A DNA stretch of 64,000 nucleotides from Candidatus Aristotella avistercoris (GTDB taxonomy: Bacteria > Bacillota > Clostridia > Oscillospirales > Ruminococcaceae): assembly GCA_904397835.1 (NCBI GenBank), contig CAJFOV010000010.1, positions 62,001-126,000 of the forward strand, in the 5' to 3' direction. Every line of letters begins with the position of its first letter. The first letter of the stretch is position 1. Under the pieces are notes generated by a model. The model saw nothing but the letters and a program-made list of their open reading frames with translations. It ran no database searches and was not told the origin of the DNA. The translations under genes and the position numbers were made by a program. Positions 47,356-56,283 of the stretch are shown here, in pieces.

Positions 47356-47787
47356 CTATCCCTCCTTTGATGCCCCCAGGTTCCCCGGCCCAAAGGGCAG
47401 GGGCAGCAGCTGGGCAAGGGTGTACTGCAAAAAGTCATCCGGCCCCCTGGCCAAGAGGATGGAGAAGGTGGGGGCGCAGAACTCCGCCATCACCTGCCGG
47501 CAGACCCCGCAGGGGGCACAGTATTCCCCCTGTTCCAGGGGCCGGTCCAGGGGGCCGCCCACAATGGCCATGGCCTGGAATTCCCGCTCCCCCTGGGCCA
47601 GGGCGGAGAAGAGGGCTACCCGTTCGGCACAGCAGCCCGGGGTGAGAGCGGCGTTCTCCACATTGCAGCCGGTGTAGATGCGTCCGCCCTGGGTCAGCAG
47701 GGCAGCCCCCACCCCAAACTGGGAGTAGGGGGCATAGGCGTTGTCTCGGGCCGCCATGGCGGCCTGGATGAGCCGTACCACATCCAT
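47356..47787 (-). CDS. cdd: Cytidine deaminase
   Basis: 143 aa zinc enzyme converting cytidine and deoxycytidine to uridine forms. YAPYSQFGVGAALLT, CNVENAALTPGCCAERVALF (Cys-x-Ala-Glu) and CAPCGVCRQVMAEF (zinc Cys pair). Feeds the downstream phosphorylase, so the two together salvage pyrimidine nucleosides. Confidence 0.95.
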   Translation of the reverse strand: MDVVRLIQAAMAARDNAYAPYSQFGVGAALLTQGGRIYTGCNVENAALTPGCCAERVALFSALAQGEREFQAMAIVGGPLDRPLEQGEYCAPCGVCRQVMAEFCAPTFSILLARGPDDFLQYTLAQLLPLPFGPGNLGASKEG

Positions 47788-47823
47788 GGTGTCACCTTCC
47801 TTTCGGCAGATAGGGGCGCCGGT

Positions 47824-48951
47824 CTACAGCTTGCCGTGTTTTTGCAGCAGGGCGACCACCTGGTCGGTGGGCAGGGCAAAGAGGGTGTTGCCATCCCGGC
47901 CCACCATGGTCTCCGCGGCGCACATGGCGTTGAGGATGGCCTCCTCCACCGCCTCTGCCGTGGCCTTGTAGAGGGGATCCATACAGTCGTCCCCCAGGAT
48001 CTGGATGGTGGTGGTTGTGGCGGTGTAGGCGTTCTCGTTGGCGGTGGAAAAGGCCAGGAAGATGTCCCCGGAGCCGCTCTCATACCCGCCCCCCAGCAGG
48101 CCGATGCCAATGGGTACCCGCTTACAGAGTTTCTTGAGCTGATGGGGCAGCAGCGGCGCGTCGGTGGCCACCACCACAATGATGGAGCCGGTGCCGTCCT
48201 TGACCTTGGGGCTGTTCCAGACCTGCTGTGCCCCCTGGATTTCCAGGCCCAGGGGTACCCCGGCGATCTGGAACTTGTCCCGGGCGCCGTGGTTGGCCTG
48301 GACCAGCACCCCCACGGTGTAGCCGCCGTAGCGCTCCTCCACCACCCGGGAGGCGGTGCCGGTGCCCCCTTTGAAGCCGTGGCACTGCATGGCGGCGCCG
48401 CCGCCCACATTGCCCTCTGCCACGGGGCCGCCCTTGGCGCTCTCAAGGGCCTGGAGCACGTGTTCCGGCTTGACGTGGAAGCCGTTGATGTCGTTGAGCA
48501 TGCCGTCCCAGGTCTCCCCCACGGCGGGATAGAAGTAGCCGCAGTCTGCAATGGTCTCCCCGTCCATCACCAGGGGGTGGAAGAACCGGTTCTCCACCAT
48601 CCACTGGGTGGTGGTGTCCCGCACCACGCCTACGCTGTTGGTGTTGGTGATCATCACCGGGCCGTGGAGGAAGCCGGAGTCGTCCATCCAGTGGGTGCCG
48701 GTGAGCTCCCCGTTGCCGTTGAGGTCGTGCCGGCCCACAAAGCAGGCGCTGCGCCTGTGGCCCCGGGGCAGGATGGCGGTGACCCCCGTGCGGGCAAAGG
48801 GGGAACCGGGGCCTGTGTAGTCCTCTGGCGCACCCATGGTCACGGTGCAGTAGCCCACCTCCACGCCGGGCACGTCGGTGATGGCATTGTAGGTCCCAGG
48901 GGTGCCGGGCAGCGGCAGGCCCAGCTCCCTGGCCCTTGGTTTGTTGTTCAT
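47824..48951 (-). CDS. P1-family peptidase (DmpA-like autoprocessing aminopeptidase)
   Basis: 375 aa. DmpA/beta-peptidyl aminopeptidase fold: ITDVPGVEVGYCTV, TGVTAILPRG, HGPVMITNTNSVGVVRD, GNVGGGAAMQCHGFKGGTGTASRVV and the processing site G255-S256 in KDGTGSIIVVVATDAPLLP, where the Ser becomes the N-terminal nucleophile of the small chain. Substrate unknown; relatives release D- or beta-amino acids. ATG 48951 chosen over an upstream ATG at 49089. First gene of the operon with cdd and pdp. Confidence 0.9.
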   Translation of the reverse strand: MNNKPRARELGLPLPGTPGTYNAITDVPGVEVGYCTVTMGAPEDYTGPGSPFARTGVTAILPRGHRRSACFVGRHDLNGNGELTGTHWMDDSGFLHGPVMITNTNSVGVVRDTTTQWMVENRFFHPLVMDGETIADCGYFYPAVGETWDGMLNDINGFHVKPEHVLQALESAKGGPVAEGNVGGGAAMQCHGFKGGTGTASRVVEERYGGYTVGVLVQANHGARDKFQIAGVPLGLEIQGAQQVWNSPKVKDGTGSIIVVVATDAPLLPHQLKKLCKRVPIGIGLLGGGYESGSGDIFLAFSTANENAYTATTTTIQILGDDCMDPLYKATAEAVEEAILNAMCAAETMVGRDGNTLFALPTDQVVALLQKHGKL

Positions 48952-49469
48952 GACGATCGCTCCTTTCTGGTTGGTACAGGCCCGTGGGCCGAAAAACATT
49001 TCGGGATAACCCCTGAGATTTGGAAAATAGATACAGACCACAGGGTCTCCTTTGTTGAAGTTGCTGAAAAAAGAGACAAAAATTTTCAAAATCCTTCACC
49101 TTGTGGAACAGGTGAAAATGCAGTATCATTAAAAATGGCTGGTTTTTGGCGGCAGAGATGGGCCCAAATCTGGAGCGGCAGGCGCTGGAATGCGCACCGT
49201 TCTGAAACATCCGGGGGGGTTCTTCCCCAGATCCCCGCCCTCGGTTGGGCAGGGGAGGGATCGCTCACACCCCGTAGGGGGAGCGGTTGACGGGTCCACA
49301 GGGCATCTGCCGGCTGGGCCCCTTTCTTTGCCGTGGGGCGGCAGAGCGGGGGAAACAAACCGGTTCTCCTGACCAGATTACCATATTATATGGAAAAAGG
49401 CAATGAATTTTTGGCAGAATTCCCATCTCCCAACCCCATGGAGGATGGGTGGACAGGGGGAGGAGTTCC
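48952..49469. other. Divergent intergenic region, nothing recognised
   Basis: 518 bases between the P1 peptidase and EamA genes. No gene, riboswitch or properly spaced promoter pair identified with confidence. Confidence 0.4.
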
Positions 49470-50363
49470 ATGCAGCAGGCCAGGGAGCGGTGGGCCAGTG
49501 CAGCGCTGCTGTTGGTGGCGGCCATCTGGGGCGGAGGTTTCATCGCCACCCAGGTGTCCATTGAGGACGGTATGAGCCCGGTGTTTGTCATCTTTTCCCG
49601 GTTTTTGCTGGCGGCCCTGGCCATGGGCCTGCTGTGCGTCAAAAAGCTGGGCCACATCTCCAAAAAGGAGTGGCAGGCGGGGTTGTTGGCCGGGGCGCTG
49701 CTGTTTGCAGGCTTCTGTCTGCAGACCTTCGGCCAAAAGTACAGCACGCCTGGGAACACCGCCTTTTTGACGGCCACCAACGTGGTGATGGTGCCCTTCT
49801 TCTACTGGGCGCTGACCAAAAACCGCCCCACCAACCGGACCTTTGTGGCCTCTTTCCTGTGTTTGGCGGGGGTGCTGGTGCTTTCGGCCCAGTTTGACCA
49901 GGGGATCCGCTTCTCTGTGGGGGACCTGATGACCCTGGGGGGCGCGGCTCTGTTTGCGCTGCAGATTGTGGTGGTGGGCAGGTTTGCCGCTGACTGCGAC
50001 GCCCAGGTACTGACTTTTTTGCAGATGCTAGCGGCAGCGGGCCTGGGGTTTGTGACCTTTCTGCTGACAGACGGAGATTTTACCCTCTTCCTCCACGGCA
50101 GGGGGATGGTGGGAGTGGCCTACCTGGGCCTGTTCTCCACCTGTATGGCCTTCCTCATCCAGGCGTGGGCTCAGCGGTATGTGGCCTCCTCCAAGGCATC
50201 CCTGATGCTGGCAATGGAGTCGCTGTTTGGTCCGCTGTTTTCGGTGCTCATGGGGTATGACGCCTTCCGTTGGCAGCTGGTGGTGGGCGGGATCACCATT
50301 GTGTTCTCCGCCATCCTGTTGGAGTGGAATGTTGGATCCCGCGCCAAGGGTGCACAGGAATAA
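49470..50363 (+). CDS. EamA/DMT-family transporter
   Basis: 297 aa, ten predicted helices in two EamA halves: LLLVAAIWGGGFIATQVS opening with the FVIFSRFLLAALAM motif, and second half with STCMAFLIQAWAQRYVASSKASLMLAMESLFGPL. Likely exports or imports a small metabolite; the substrate cannot be told. ATG 49470 has GGGAGGAG 5 bases upstream. Confidence 0.88.
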   Translation: MQQARERWASAALLLVAAIWGGGFIATQVSIEDGMSPVFVIFSRFLLAALAMGLLCVKKLGHISKKEWQAGLLAGALLFAGFCLQTFGQKYSTPGNTAFLTATNVVMVPFFYWALTKNRPTNRTFVASFLCLAGVLVLSAQFDQGIRFSVGDLMTLGGAALFALQIVVVGRFAADCDAQVLTFLQMLAAAGLGFVTFLLTDGDFTLFLHGRGMVGVAYLGLFSTCMAFLIQAWAQRYVASSKASLMLAMESLFGPLFSVLMGYDAFRWQLVVGGITIVFSAILLEWNVGSRAKGAQE

Positions 50364-50417
50364 CCGAGCCGGGTTTGCTTGAGCCCGCTGGACATCGTTG
50401 AGAGAGGGAGAGAAACG

Positions 50418-51362
50418 TTGGAACTTGCATTCTTATTGGTGGAACAGGTGGCCGCCATGATGATCTTGGTGCTCATCGGGTTGGTCATGTCCAAGGGGGG
50501 GCTGATCAAAAAGGGAGAGACAGGGGGCCTGACCACCCTGATCCTGTATGTCTTTGGCCCCTGTATGATTGTACAGTGCTTCCAGATGGAGTTTGATGCG
50601 GCAAAGCTTAAGGGATGGCTCTTCATCACCGCCTGTTCCTTTGGAGCCCATTTGATGTTCATGTTTTTGGGACGGTTCGTCTTTCTGCGGAAAAAGACAG
50701 AAAAGACCATTACAGAGCGGATGGCGGTGATCTACACCAATGCCGGCAGCATCGCCATGGCCCTCATCGGCGCCACACTGGGGCAGGAGGCCATGTTCTA
50801 CTGCAGCGGGTTTTTGTTGACCTTCAACATCCTCATCTGGACCCATGGCCTGCGTTGCATCAGCGGGGGCCACGCCAAGATGGAGCTGAAGAAGCTGGTC
50901 CTCAACCCCAACATCCTCTCCATCATCATTGGCGTCACCCTCTTTTTAACCAACACCCGGCTGCCGGGGATCCTGGGTGAGACGGTGGACACCTTGGGCG
51001 GCATGCTGGGGCCCCTGATTATGGTGAACATCGGCATCATCATGGGCCAGGATAACCTAAAGGCCCTGTTTGCCAACCCCCGCAACTACTATGTCTGCCT
51101 GCTGCGGCTGGTGGTCATGCCTGTGGTGCTGATCCTCATCTTTGCCGTCACAGGGGCCTCCCACTGGATCGAAAACGGGGAGATGCTCCTCATGGTGCTG
51201 ATCTTGGCCGCCTCCTCCCCGGTGGCCACCATGATCGCCATGCTCACCCAGAAGTTTGGCGGTGGCGATGGGGTCTATGCCTCCCACCTGGCGTCCCTGT
51301 CCTCTGTGCTGTGTATTGTCACCATGCCCCTGATGGCGCTGCTGGCCCAGGCGCTGCTCTAG
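50418..51362 (+). CDS. AEC-family permease (auxin efflux carrier-like)
   Basis: 314 aa, about ten helices. MMILVLIGLVMSKGGLI, GPCMIVQCFQMEFD, ERMAVIYTNAGSIAMALIG and AASSPVATMIAMLTQKFGGG fit the AEC family, which moves organic acids such as malate. TTG at 50418 is taken as start because GAGAGGGAGAG is just upstream. Only 54 bases separate it from the EamA gene, so it is probably cotranscribed. Confidence 0.83.
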   Translation: MELAFLLVEQVAAMMILVLIGLVMSKGGLIKKGETGGLTTLILYVFGPCMIVQCFQMEFDAAKLKGWLFITACSFGAHLMFMFLGRFVFLRKKTEKTITERMAVIYTNAGSIAMALIGATLGQEAMFYCSGFLLTFNILIWTHGLRCISGGHAKMELKKLVLNPNILSIIIGVTLFLTNTRLPGILGETVDTLGGMLGPLIMVNIGIIMGQDNLKALFANPRNYYVCLLRLVVMPVVLILIFAVTGASHWIENGEMLLMVLILAASSPVATMIAMLTQKFGGGDGVYASHLASLSSVLCIVTMPLMALLAQALL

Positions 51363-51635
51363 AACGGAACCGGAGGAGCCCCATGGGCACATCCATGGAA
51401 TGGAATCATCAGAGAACCACGCCGCCGTGCCCCAGCTGGGGTGCGGCGGCTTTCTCATCAGTAGAACCGATATCATCCATCACAAGCCGGAATTGCCGTT
51501 TTTTGAAAGTCAAAGGCGCCACTGTGAAAAGAGGCCCGATCCCACAGGTAGGTGGAGGCCTGGGTGCAGCAGCAGGGCCGCTGAGGCGAAAACCATGGGC
51601 GACAGGATCCAACGGATTGTCCCAGAACAGAGAAG

Positions 51636-51663
51636 ATTCCCCGGCTGTTCCGGGGAATTTTTC
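51636..51663 (+). terminator. Intrinsic terminator in the AEC-DUF4830 gap
   Basis: ATTCCCCGG / CCGGGGAAT stem with a 5-base loop and five T. The rest of 51363-51728 shows nothing else. Confidence 0.85.
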
Positions 51664-51728
51664 ATTTCCAGCCATAAACCGCTGGACCCCTGCATAAGGA
51701 TGGATAGTGACGAGAGGAGGGAGCAGCT

Positions 51729-52247
51729 GTGTATATTGTCTCAATGAAGCTGACCCGCAGAAGGAAGATCATCGTCCTGTGCGCCGCCTTTGCCCTGGTG
51801 CTGGCCGGGGTGCTGGGGGTGATCCACTGGCTGGGGGACGACAGCGTCAGTGCCAGCGGGAAGGTGGACCCCAAGCTGACCCAGGTCAAGAGCAACGAGG
51901 ACCGGATCAAATTTATCCAGCAGTATGGCTGGACGGTGACAGAGGAGCCGGTAGAAATCAAAGAAGTGATAATTCCCAAGGAATTTGACGATACCTATGA
52001 GCAGTACAACACCATCCAGAAGAGCCAGGGCTTTGACCTGAGCCGCTACCAGGGCAAGACCGCCAAGCGCTACACCTATGCCGTCACCAACTATCCCAAC
52101 CGCCAGGGGGTGCTGGCAAACCTGTTGGTGGTGGATGAAAAGGTGGTGGGCGGGGACCTGTGCTCCTCCGAGCCCAACGGCATTCTCCACGGTTTCTCCC
52201 TGCAGGAGGAGGCCGAGGCGGAGCTCCAGAGCAGCCAGGCCGCCTGA
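51729..52247 (+). CDS. DUF4830 domain protein, membrane-anchored
   Basis: 172 aa. One N-terminal helix (IIVLCAAFALVLAGVLGVIHWL) anchors an extracytoplasmic domain with NEDRIKFIQQYGWTV, EVIIPKEFDDTYEQYNTIQKSQGFDLSRY and RYTYAVTNYPN, matching DUF4830. GTG start with AGGAGGG upstream. Function unknown; DUF4830 genes occur in many clostridia. Confidence 0.82.
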   Translation: MYIVSMKLTRRRKIIVLCAAFALVLAGVLGVIHWLGDDSVSASGKVDPKLTQVKSNEDRIKFIQQYGWTVTEEPVEIKEVIIPKEFDDTYEQYNTIQKSQGFDLSRYQGKTAKRYTYAVTNYPNRQGVLANLLVVDEKVVGGDLCSSEPNGILHGFSLQEEAEAELQSSQAA

Positions 52248-52270
52248 GCTGGCCTTCCACAGACATGCGA

Positions 52271-52305
52271 AAAGAGGAACTCCCCATGAGGGAGTTCCTC
52301 TTTTT
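52271..52305 (+). terminator. Intrinsic terminator after the DUF4830 gene
   Basis: Perfect 13-bp stem AAAGAGGAACTCC / GGAGTTCCTCTTT, 7-base loop, ending in T run. Confidence 0.92.
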
Positions 52306-52363
52306 CGGCAAAAAATAGGTCCGCAGGACCGATCCCTCTGAACGTTTCAATGTTCTCTCAGGC

Positions 52364-52396
52364 GACCGATGGAAAAACGTTGTTTTTCCATCGGTC
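52364..52396. repeat. 15-bp perfect palindrome upstream of eutH
   Basis: GACCGATGGAAAAAC, 3-base spacer GTT, then GTTTTTCCATCGGTC. It is 100 bases before the eutH promoter -35 and not followed by a T run, so it is not a normal terminator. Confidence 0.8.
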
Positions 52397-52495
52397 AACG
52401 CCGTGAGGTTATCAAGGTAAAAGCCCGTCTGGTATGCCGGCCCCAGGGGGACGTTCCCCACGGCAGGGGCCGCGCCCAGGGCCCTTTTGGCAAGT

Positions 52496-52524
52496 TTGAT
52501 TTTTCCTCCACGCCATGATAGAAT
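52496..52524 (+). promoter_or_regulatory. Promoter for eutH
   Basis: TTGATT (52496-52501), 17-base spacer and TAGAAT (52519-52524), 55 bases before eutH. Confidence 0.7.
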
Positions 52525-52579
52525 GGTGGTAATTTGGCCCAAAAGGGCAGGGCAGTCCAAAAAGGAAGGGATGGTTGCA

Positions 52580-53707
52580 ATGAGTTTGGACAAGGTTGTT
52601 CTGCTGGTGATGGCCGTCTTTATGGTGGTGGGCGCCGTTGACCGGGTCATGGGCAACCGGTTCGGCTACGGCCGGGAGTTTGAAAACGGCTTTCAAGCCA
52701 TGGGCTCCCTGGCCCTGGTGATGGTAGGCATCTACTGCGGCGCCCCCATTCTGGCCCAGGGGCTGCAGGCGGCGGTGGGTCCCCTCATGCAGGCCATCGG
52801 CGCGGACCCCTCCATTATGGGTTCCATCCTCATCAGCGTGGATTCCGGGGGCTATCCCCTGGCCCAACAGATGGCCGCCAGCGAGGAGCTGGCCAATTTT
52901 TCTGCCATTGTGGTGGGCTCCACCATGGCCCTGGTCTTTAACTTCAACATCCCCGTGGGGATGATCTTTGTCCAGCCGGAGGATGAGGACCTGTTTGCCC
53001 TGGGCACCATGGCCGGGCTCATCTCCGTCCCCTTTGCCTGCGTCATTGGCAGGCTGATGATGGGCCTGCCCCTGCAGGTGGTGCTGGCCAACCTCTCACC
53101 CATCATTGCGGTGGCCCTGCTGGTGTGTGTGGGTTTGAAGGTGGCGCCTGCGGCTATGCGCAAGGGGTTCAAGGCCTTCTCCTGGCTGATGGTGGCCATC
53201 ATCATGGCCTTTTTGGCGGCCGTGGCCCTGGAGCAGCTGGCGGGCGTGACCCTGATCCCCGGCATGACGCCGCCGGACGACGTCTTCATCTCCATTGGGC
53301 AGATCGCCATTGTCCTGTCGGGGGCCTACCCGCTGTTGCTGTTTGTCAAGCGGCACTTCCACCGGCCTCTGGCCTGGATGGGGCGGCGCATCGGCGTCAA
53401 TGAGGACACCATGGCCGGGCTCCTGGCCTGCTGCGCCAACGGCATCGCCATGGCCCAGATGTACAAGGATATGGATCCCCGGGGCAAGGTGTACAGCTTT
53501 GCCTTTGTCTGCTGTGCCGGCTTTGTCATTGGGGACCACCTGGCCTTTGTCTCCAGCGTGGAGCCAGATCTTGTGACCCCCATGCTGGTGTGCAAACTGG
53601 CCGGCGGGGTCATTGGCATCCTCATTGCCCGGCTGCTGTATAAGCCGGACCCCCAGCGCCAGGTCCCTGCCCCGGAGGGATCCCCGGCGTCAGTTGGGCA
53701 GCAGTAG
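52580..53707 (+). CDS. eutH: Ethanolamine transporter EutH
   Basis: 375 aa, about eleven helices. KVVLLVMAVFMVVGAVDRVMGNRFG, ISVDSGGYPLAQQMA, TMAGLISVPFACVIGRLMMG and MAGLLACCANGIAMAQMYKDMDPRGKV are characteristic of EutH, which admits ethanolamine. No ethanolamine lyase, kinase or microcompartment gene lies nearby, so it is an orphan here. ATG 52580 has AAGGAAGGG 9 bases upstream; another ATG at 52571 is too close to that site. Confidence 0.9.
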   Translation: MSLDKVVLLVMAVFMVVGAVDRVMGNRFGYGREFENGFQAMGSLALVMVGIYCGAPILAQGLQAAVGPLMQAIGADPSIMGSILISVDSGGYPLAQQMAASEELANFSAIVVGSTMALVFNFNIPVGMIFVQPEDEDLFALGTMAGLISVPFACVIGRLMMGLPLQVVLANLSPIIAVALLVCVGLKVAPAAMRKGFKAFSWLMVAIIMAFLAAVALEQLAGVTLIPGMTPPDDVFISIGQIAIVLSGAYPLLLFVKRHFHRPLAWMGRRIGVNEDTMAGLLACCANGIAMAQMYKDMDPRGKVYSFAFVCCAGFVIGDHLAFVSSVEPDLVTPMLVCKLAGGVIGILIARLLYKPDPQRQVPAPEGSPASVGQQ

Positions 53708-53722
53708 AGGGGAGGGGGATCC

Positions 53723-54439
53723 ATGGCAATAGAACGGTTGGACAAGGTGCTGGCCCGGCAGGGGATCGGCTCCCGCCGGGAGGTCAAGGAGTTGGTGCGT
53801 CAGAAACAGGTGACGGTCAACGGCCGCCCTGCCGCCAGCGCCGAGGAGAAGGTGGACCCGGACCGAGACATTTTGGCGGTGTCCGGCAGGGCCCTCACCC
53901 TGCGCCGGCACCTGTATCTCATGATGAACAAGCCCAAGGGGGTGGTCAGCGCCACCCGGGACGGGGCCTGTCCCACGGTGCTGGACCTGGTGCCGGAGCA
54001 CTTGCGCCGCCGGGGCCTCTTTCCCGCAGGCAGGCTGGATAAGGACACAGTGGGGTTTGTGCTCCTCACCGACGATGGGGACTTTGCCCATCGGATGCTC
54101 TCCCCAAAGCGCCACGTCCCCAAGACCTACCACGCCCAGCTGGAGAGGCCCATCACAGATCAGGATGTACAGGCCTTTGCCCAGGGCATGACCTTGGCCA
54201 ACGGGGAGGTGTGCCTGCCTGCCCAGCTGCAGCCCCTGCCCCAGGAGGAGGGCTGTCCCATGGCCCAGGTGATTCTCCGGGAGGGGATGTACCACCAGAT
54301 CAAGCGCATGTTTGCCGCCCGGGGGAACCGGGTGGTGGAACTGCGCCGGGTCAAGTTGGGGAACCTGCCCCTGGACCCGACCCTGAAACCAGGGGAGTGC
54401 CGGGAAATAAACGACAAAGAGCTGGAGCAGATTTTGTGA
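53723..54439 (+). CDS. rsuA: 16S rRNA pseudouridine synthase, RsuA family
   Basis: 238 aa. N-terminal S4 domain (LDKVLARQGIGSRREVKELV) and a catalytic core with GLFPAGRLDKDTVGFVLLTDDGDF holding the catalytic Asp. Likely makes pseudouridine 516 in 16S rRNA. Starts 15 bases after eutH and is probably cotranscribed. Confidence 0.92.
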   Translation: MAIERLDKVLARQGIGSRREVKELVRQKQVTVNGRPAASAEEKVDPDRDILAVSGRALTLRRHLYLMMNKPKGVVSATRDGACPTVLDLVPEHLRRRGLFPAGRLDKDTVGFVLLTDDGDFAHRMLSPKRHVPKTYHAQLERPITDQDVQAFAQGMTLANGEVCLPAQLQPLPQEEGCPMAQVILREGMYHQIKRMFAARGNRVVELRRVKLGNLPLDPTLKPGECREINDKELEQIL

Positions 54440-54522
54440 GTTTTTATACGGTTTGCGGCCATGATTTTGAGAATTGTTTATTATGGTCAAAGGGGTTTTT
54501 CAAAGTTTATCTATTTAGGGCA

Positions 54523-54551
54523 TTGTTTCCGCCAGATATCCTTGTTATGAT
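54523..54551 (+). promoter_or_regulatory. Promoter for msmX
   Basis: TTGTTT (54523-54528), 17-base spacer and TATGAT (54546-54551), about 70 bases before the start codon. Confidence 0.65.
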
Positions 54552-54572
54552 AAGAAAAAGGGAAATTGAGGC

Positions 54573-54589
54573 CCGCTGTGGGAGCCATT
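54573..54589. repeat. 17-base repeat, copy 2
   Basis: CCGCTGTGGGAGCCATT, identical to 31713-31729, in the msmX leader. GAGGCC before and GGCCTC after can pair to form a hairpin with this sequence in the loop. Confidence 0.5.
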
Positions 54590-54622
54590 TTACAGGCGGC
54601 CTCAAAGGATAGGAGGCAAAAA

Positions 54623-55750
54623 ATGGCAAATCTATCGTTGCGTAACATCTACAAGCAATATCCTGGCGGCGTCACTGCGGTGCAGGACTTTTGCCTGGAT
54701 ATTGAGGATAAGGAGTTTATCATTCTGGTTGGCCCCTCTGGCTGTGGGAAATCCACCACCTTGCGGATGATCGCAGGCTTGGAGGAGATCTCCAGCGGCG
54801 AGCTCTACATCGGGGACACCTTGGTCAACGATGTGGCTCCCAAGGACCGGGATATCGCCATGGTCTTCCAGAGCTACGCCCTGTACCCCCACATGACCGT
54901 CTTTGACAACATGGCATTTGGTCTGAAGCTGCGCAAACTCCCCAAGGATGAGATCAAGCGCCGGGTGGAGGAGGCCGCGGAGGTTCTGGATATCACCCAC
55001 CTGCTGGACCGCAAGCCCAAGGCCCTCTCCGGCGGCCAGCGGCAGCGTGTGGCCCTGGGCCGCGCCATTGTGCGGGAGCCCAAGGTCTTCCTGCTGGATG
55101 AACCCCTCTCCAACCTGGATGCAAAGCTGCGGGCCCAGATGCGCACCGAGCTTGCAAAGCTCCACCAGCGCCTGGGCACCACCTTCATCTATGTCACCCA
55201 CGACCAGGTGGAGGCCATGACCATGGGCGACCGGATCGTGGTCATGAAGGACGGCCTGATCCAACAGGTGGATTCCCCTCAAAACCTGTATGAGACCCCT
55301 GTGAACCTCTTTGTGGCGGGCTTTATCGGCTCCCCGCAGATGAACTTTATTGACGCGGTTCTGGAGAAAAAGGATGGGAAACTTGCCCTCACCTTTGGTA
55401 AGGATGAGAACAACCGGCATACTGTGGTGCTCCCGGAGAAAAAGGCCGCCACAGAGGGCCTGGAGAATTATGTGGGTAAGGAGGTCATCCTGGGCATTCG
55501 GCCGGAGCACCTCCACGACGAGGAGCGCTTCCTGAAAGAGGCCACCGAGGGCGTGGTTAGCTCCAAGGTGGAGGTCACAGAGATGATGGGCGCAGAGACC
55601 TACCTGTATCTGGATCTGGCTGGCACCGATGTGACCGCCCGTGTGGATCCCCACACCACGGCAAAGCCCGGGGATACCATCCAGGTGGTGATGGATGTCA
55701 ACTGCATCCACATCTTCGACAAAGAGACGGAGCAAACCATCTGCAACTAA
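54623..55750 (+). CDS. msmX: Sugar ABC transporter ATP-binding protein MsmX/UgpC-type
   Basis: 375 aa. Walker [14 protein letters not shown]-loop [12 protein letters not shown], signature [37 protein letters not shown]-loop [13 protein letters not shown] and a C-terminal TOBE domain. No permease or binding-protein gene is adjacent, as expected for an MsmX-type ATPase shared by several carbohydrate importers (inference). ATG 54623 follows AGGAGG. Confidence 0.93.
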   Translation: MANLSLRNIYKQYPGGVTAVQDFCLDIEDKEFIILVGPSGCGKSTTLRMIAGLEEISSGELYIGDTLVNDVAPKDRDIAMVFQSYALYPHMTVFDNMAFGLKLRKLPKDEIKRRVEEAAEVLDITHLLDRKPKALSGGQRQRVALGRAIVREPKVFLLDEPLSNLDAKLRAQMRTELAKLHQRLGTTFIYVTHDQVEAMTMGDRIVVMKDGLIQQVDSPQNLYETPVNLFVAGFIGSPQMNFIDAVLEKKDGKLALTFGKDENNRHTVVLPEKKAATEGLENYVGKEVILGIRPEHLHDEERFLKEATEGVVSSKVEVTEMMGAETYLYLDLAGTDVTARVDPHTTAKPGDTIQVVMDVNCIHIFDKETEQTICN

Positions 55751-55764
55751 CCCGATATTCTTTG

Positions 55765-55803
55765 AATGGGCGCTGGGGCCAAAAGTTCCAGCGCCCATTT
55801 TTG
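55765..55803 (+). terminator. Intrinsic terminator after msmX
   Basis: Perfect 12-bp stem AATGGGCGCTGG / CCAGCGCCCATT, 11-base loop and a T run. Confidence 0.92.
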
Positions 55804-56150
55804 GTTGTTTAATATCTGTCGTTTTGGGAGGAGCGCAGGTGGACGGATGAGACAAATTTTCCTGTACCTCCCAAATAAAGAGGGATGAATGGTGGCTGAA
55901 TTTGTGCCACATGGTGGAAATTGGGGGGGAATATGCGAAAATTTAATAATTTTTTATCAATCCAACAAACCGATTGTGCATAGAGAGAACGGCTGCCCTG
56001 TATCCGATTGGACAAATTCTTTCACCCTTTGGATACATGAGATATTGGGTCCGCCCATGTGGGGATGGGGACATCTTGGTTGGATTAGCCTGCAGGAGAT
56101 CGCCCATTTGGGGCAATGGGGAAAATGGACCTTTGTTGGGGAAAAAACTC

Positions 56151-56179
56151 TTTGCCTTCTGTCTGAAAGATGATATACT
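56151..56179 (+). promoter_or_regulatory. Candidate promoter for the zinc-site membrane protein gene
   Basis: TTTGCC (56151-56156), 17-base spacer and TATACT (56174-56179). The leader that follows contains an 8-bp hairpin CCTCCCGC / GCGGGAGG at 56230-56249. The stretch 55804-56150 before it is AT-rich and shows no gene. Confidence 0.5.
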
Positions 56180-56283
56180 ACATAGTAACTGATTGAAGGC
56201 GGGGGGTCACCTCAGCGGAGCCTCCTGCCCCTCCCGCGCCTGCGGGAGGATATGCAGGCAGACTTTTGCATGGAGGTCAAACA

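Noticed and set aside
48450..48470. Third parS-like site GGAGCACGTGTTCC
   Set aside because: It shares only the CACGTG core with the consensus and the flanking bases do not match.
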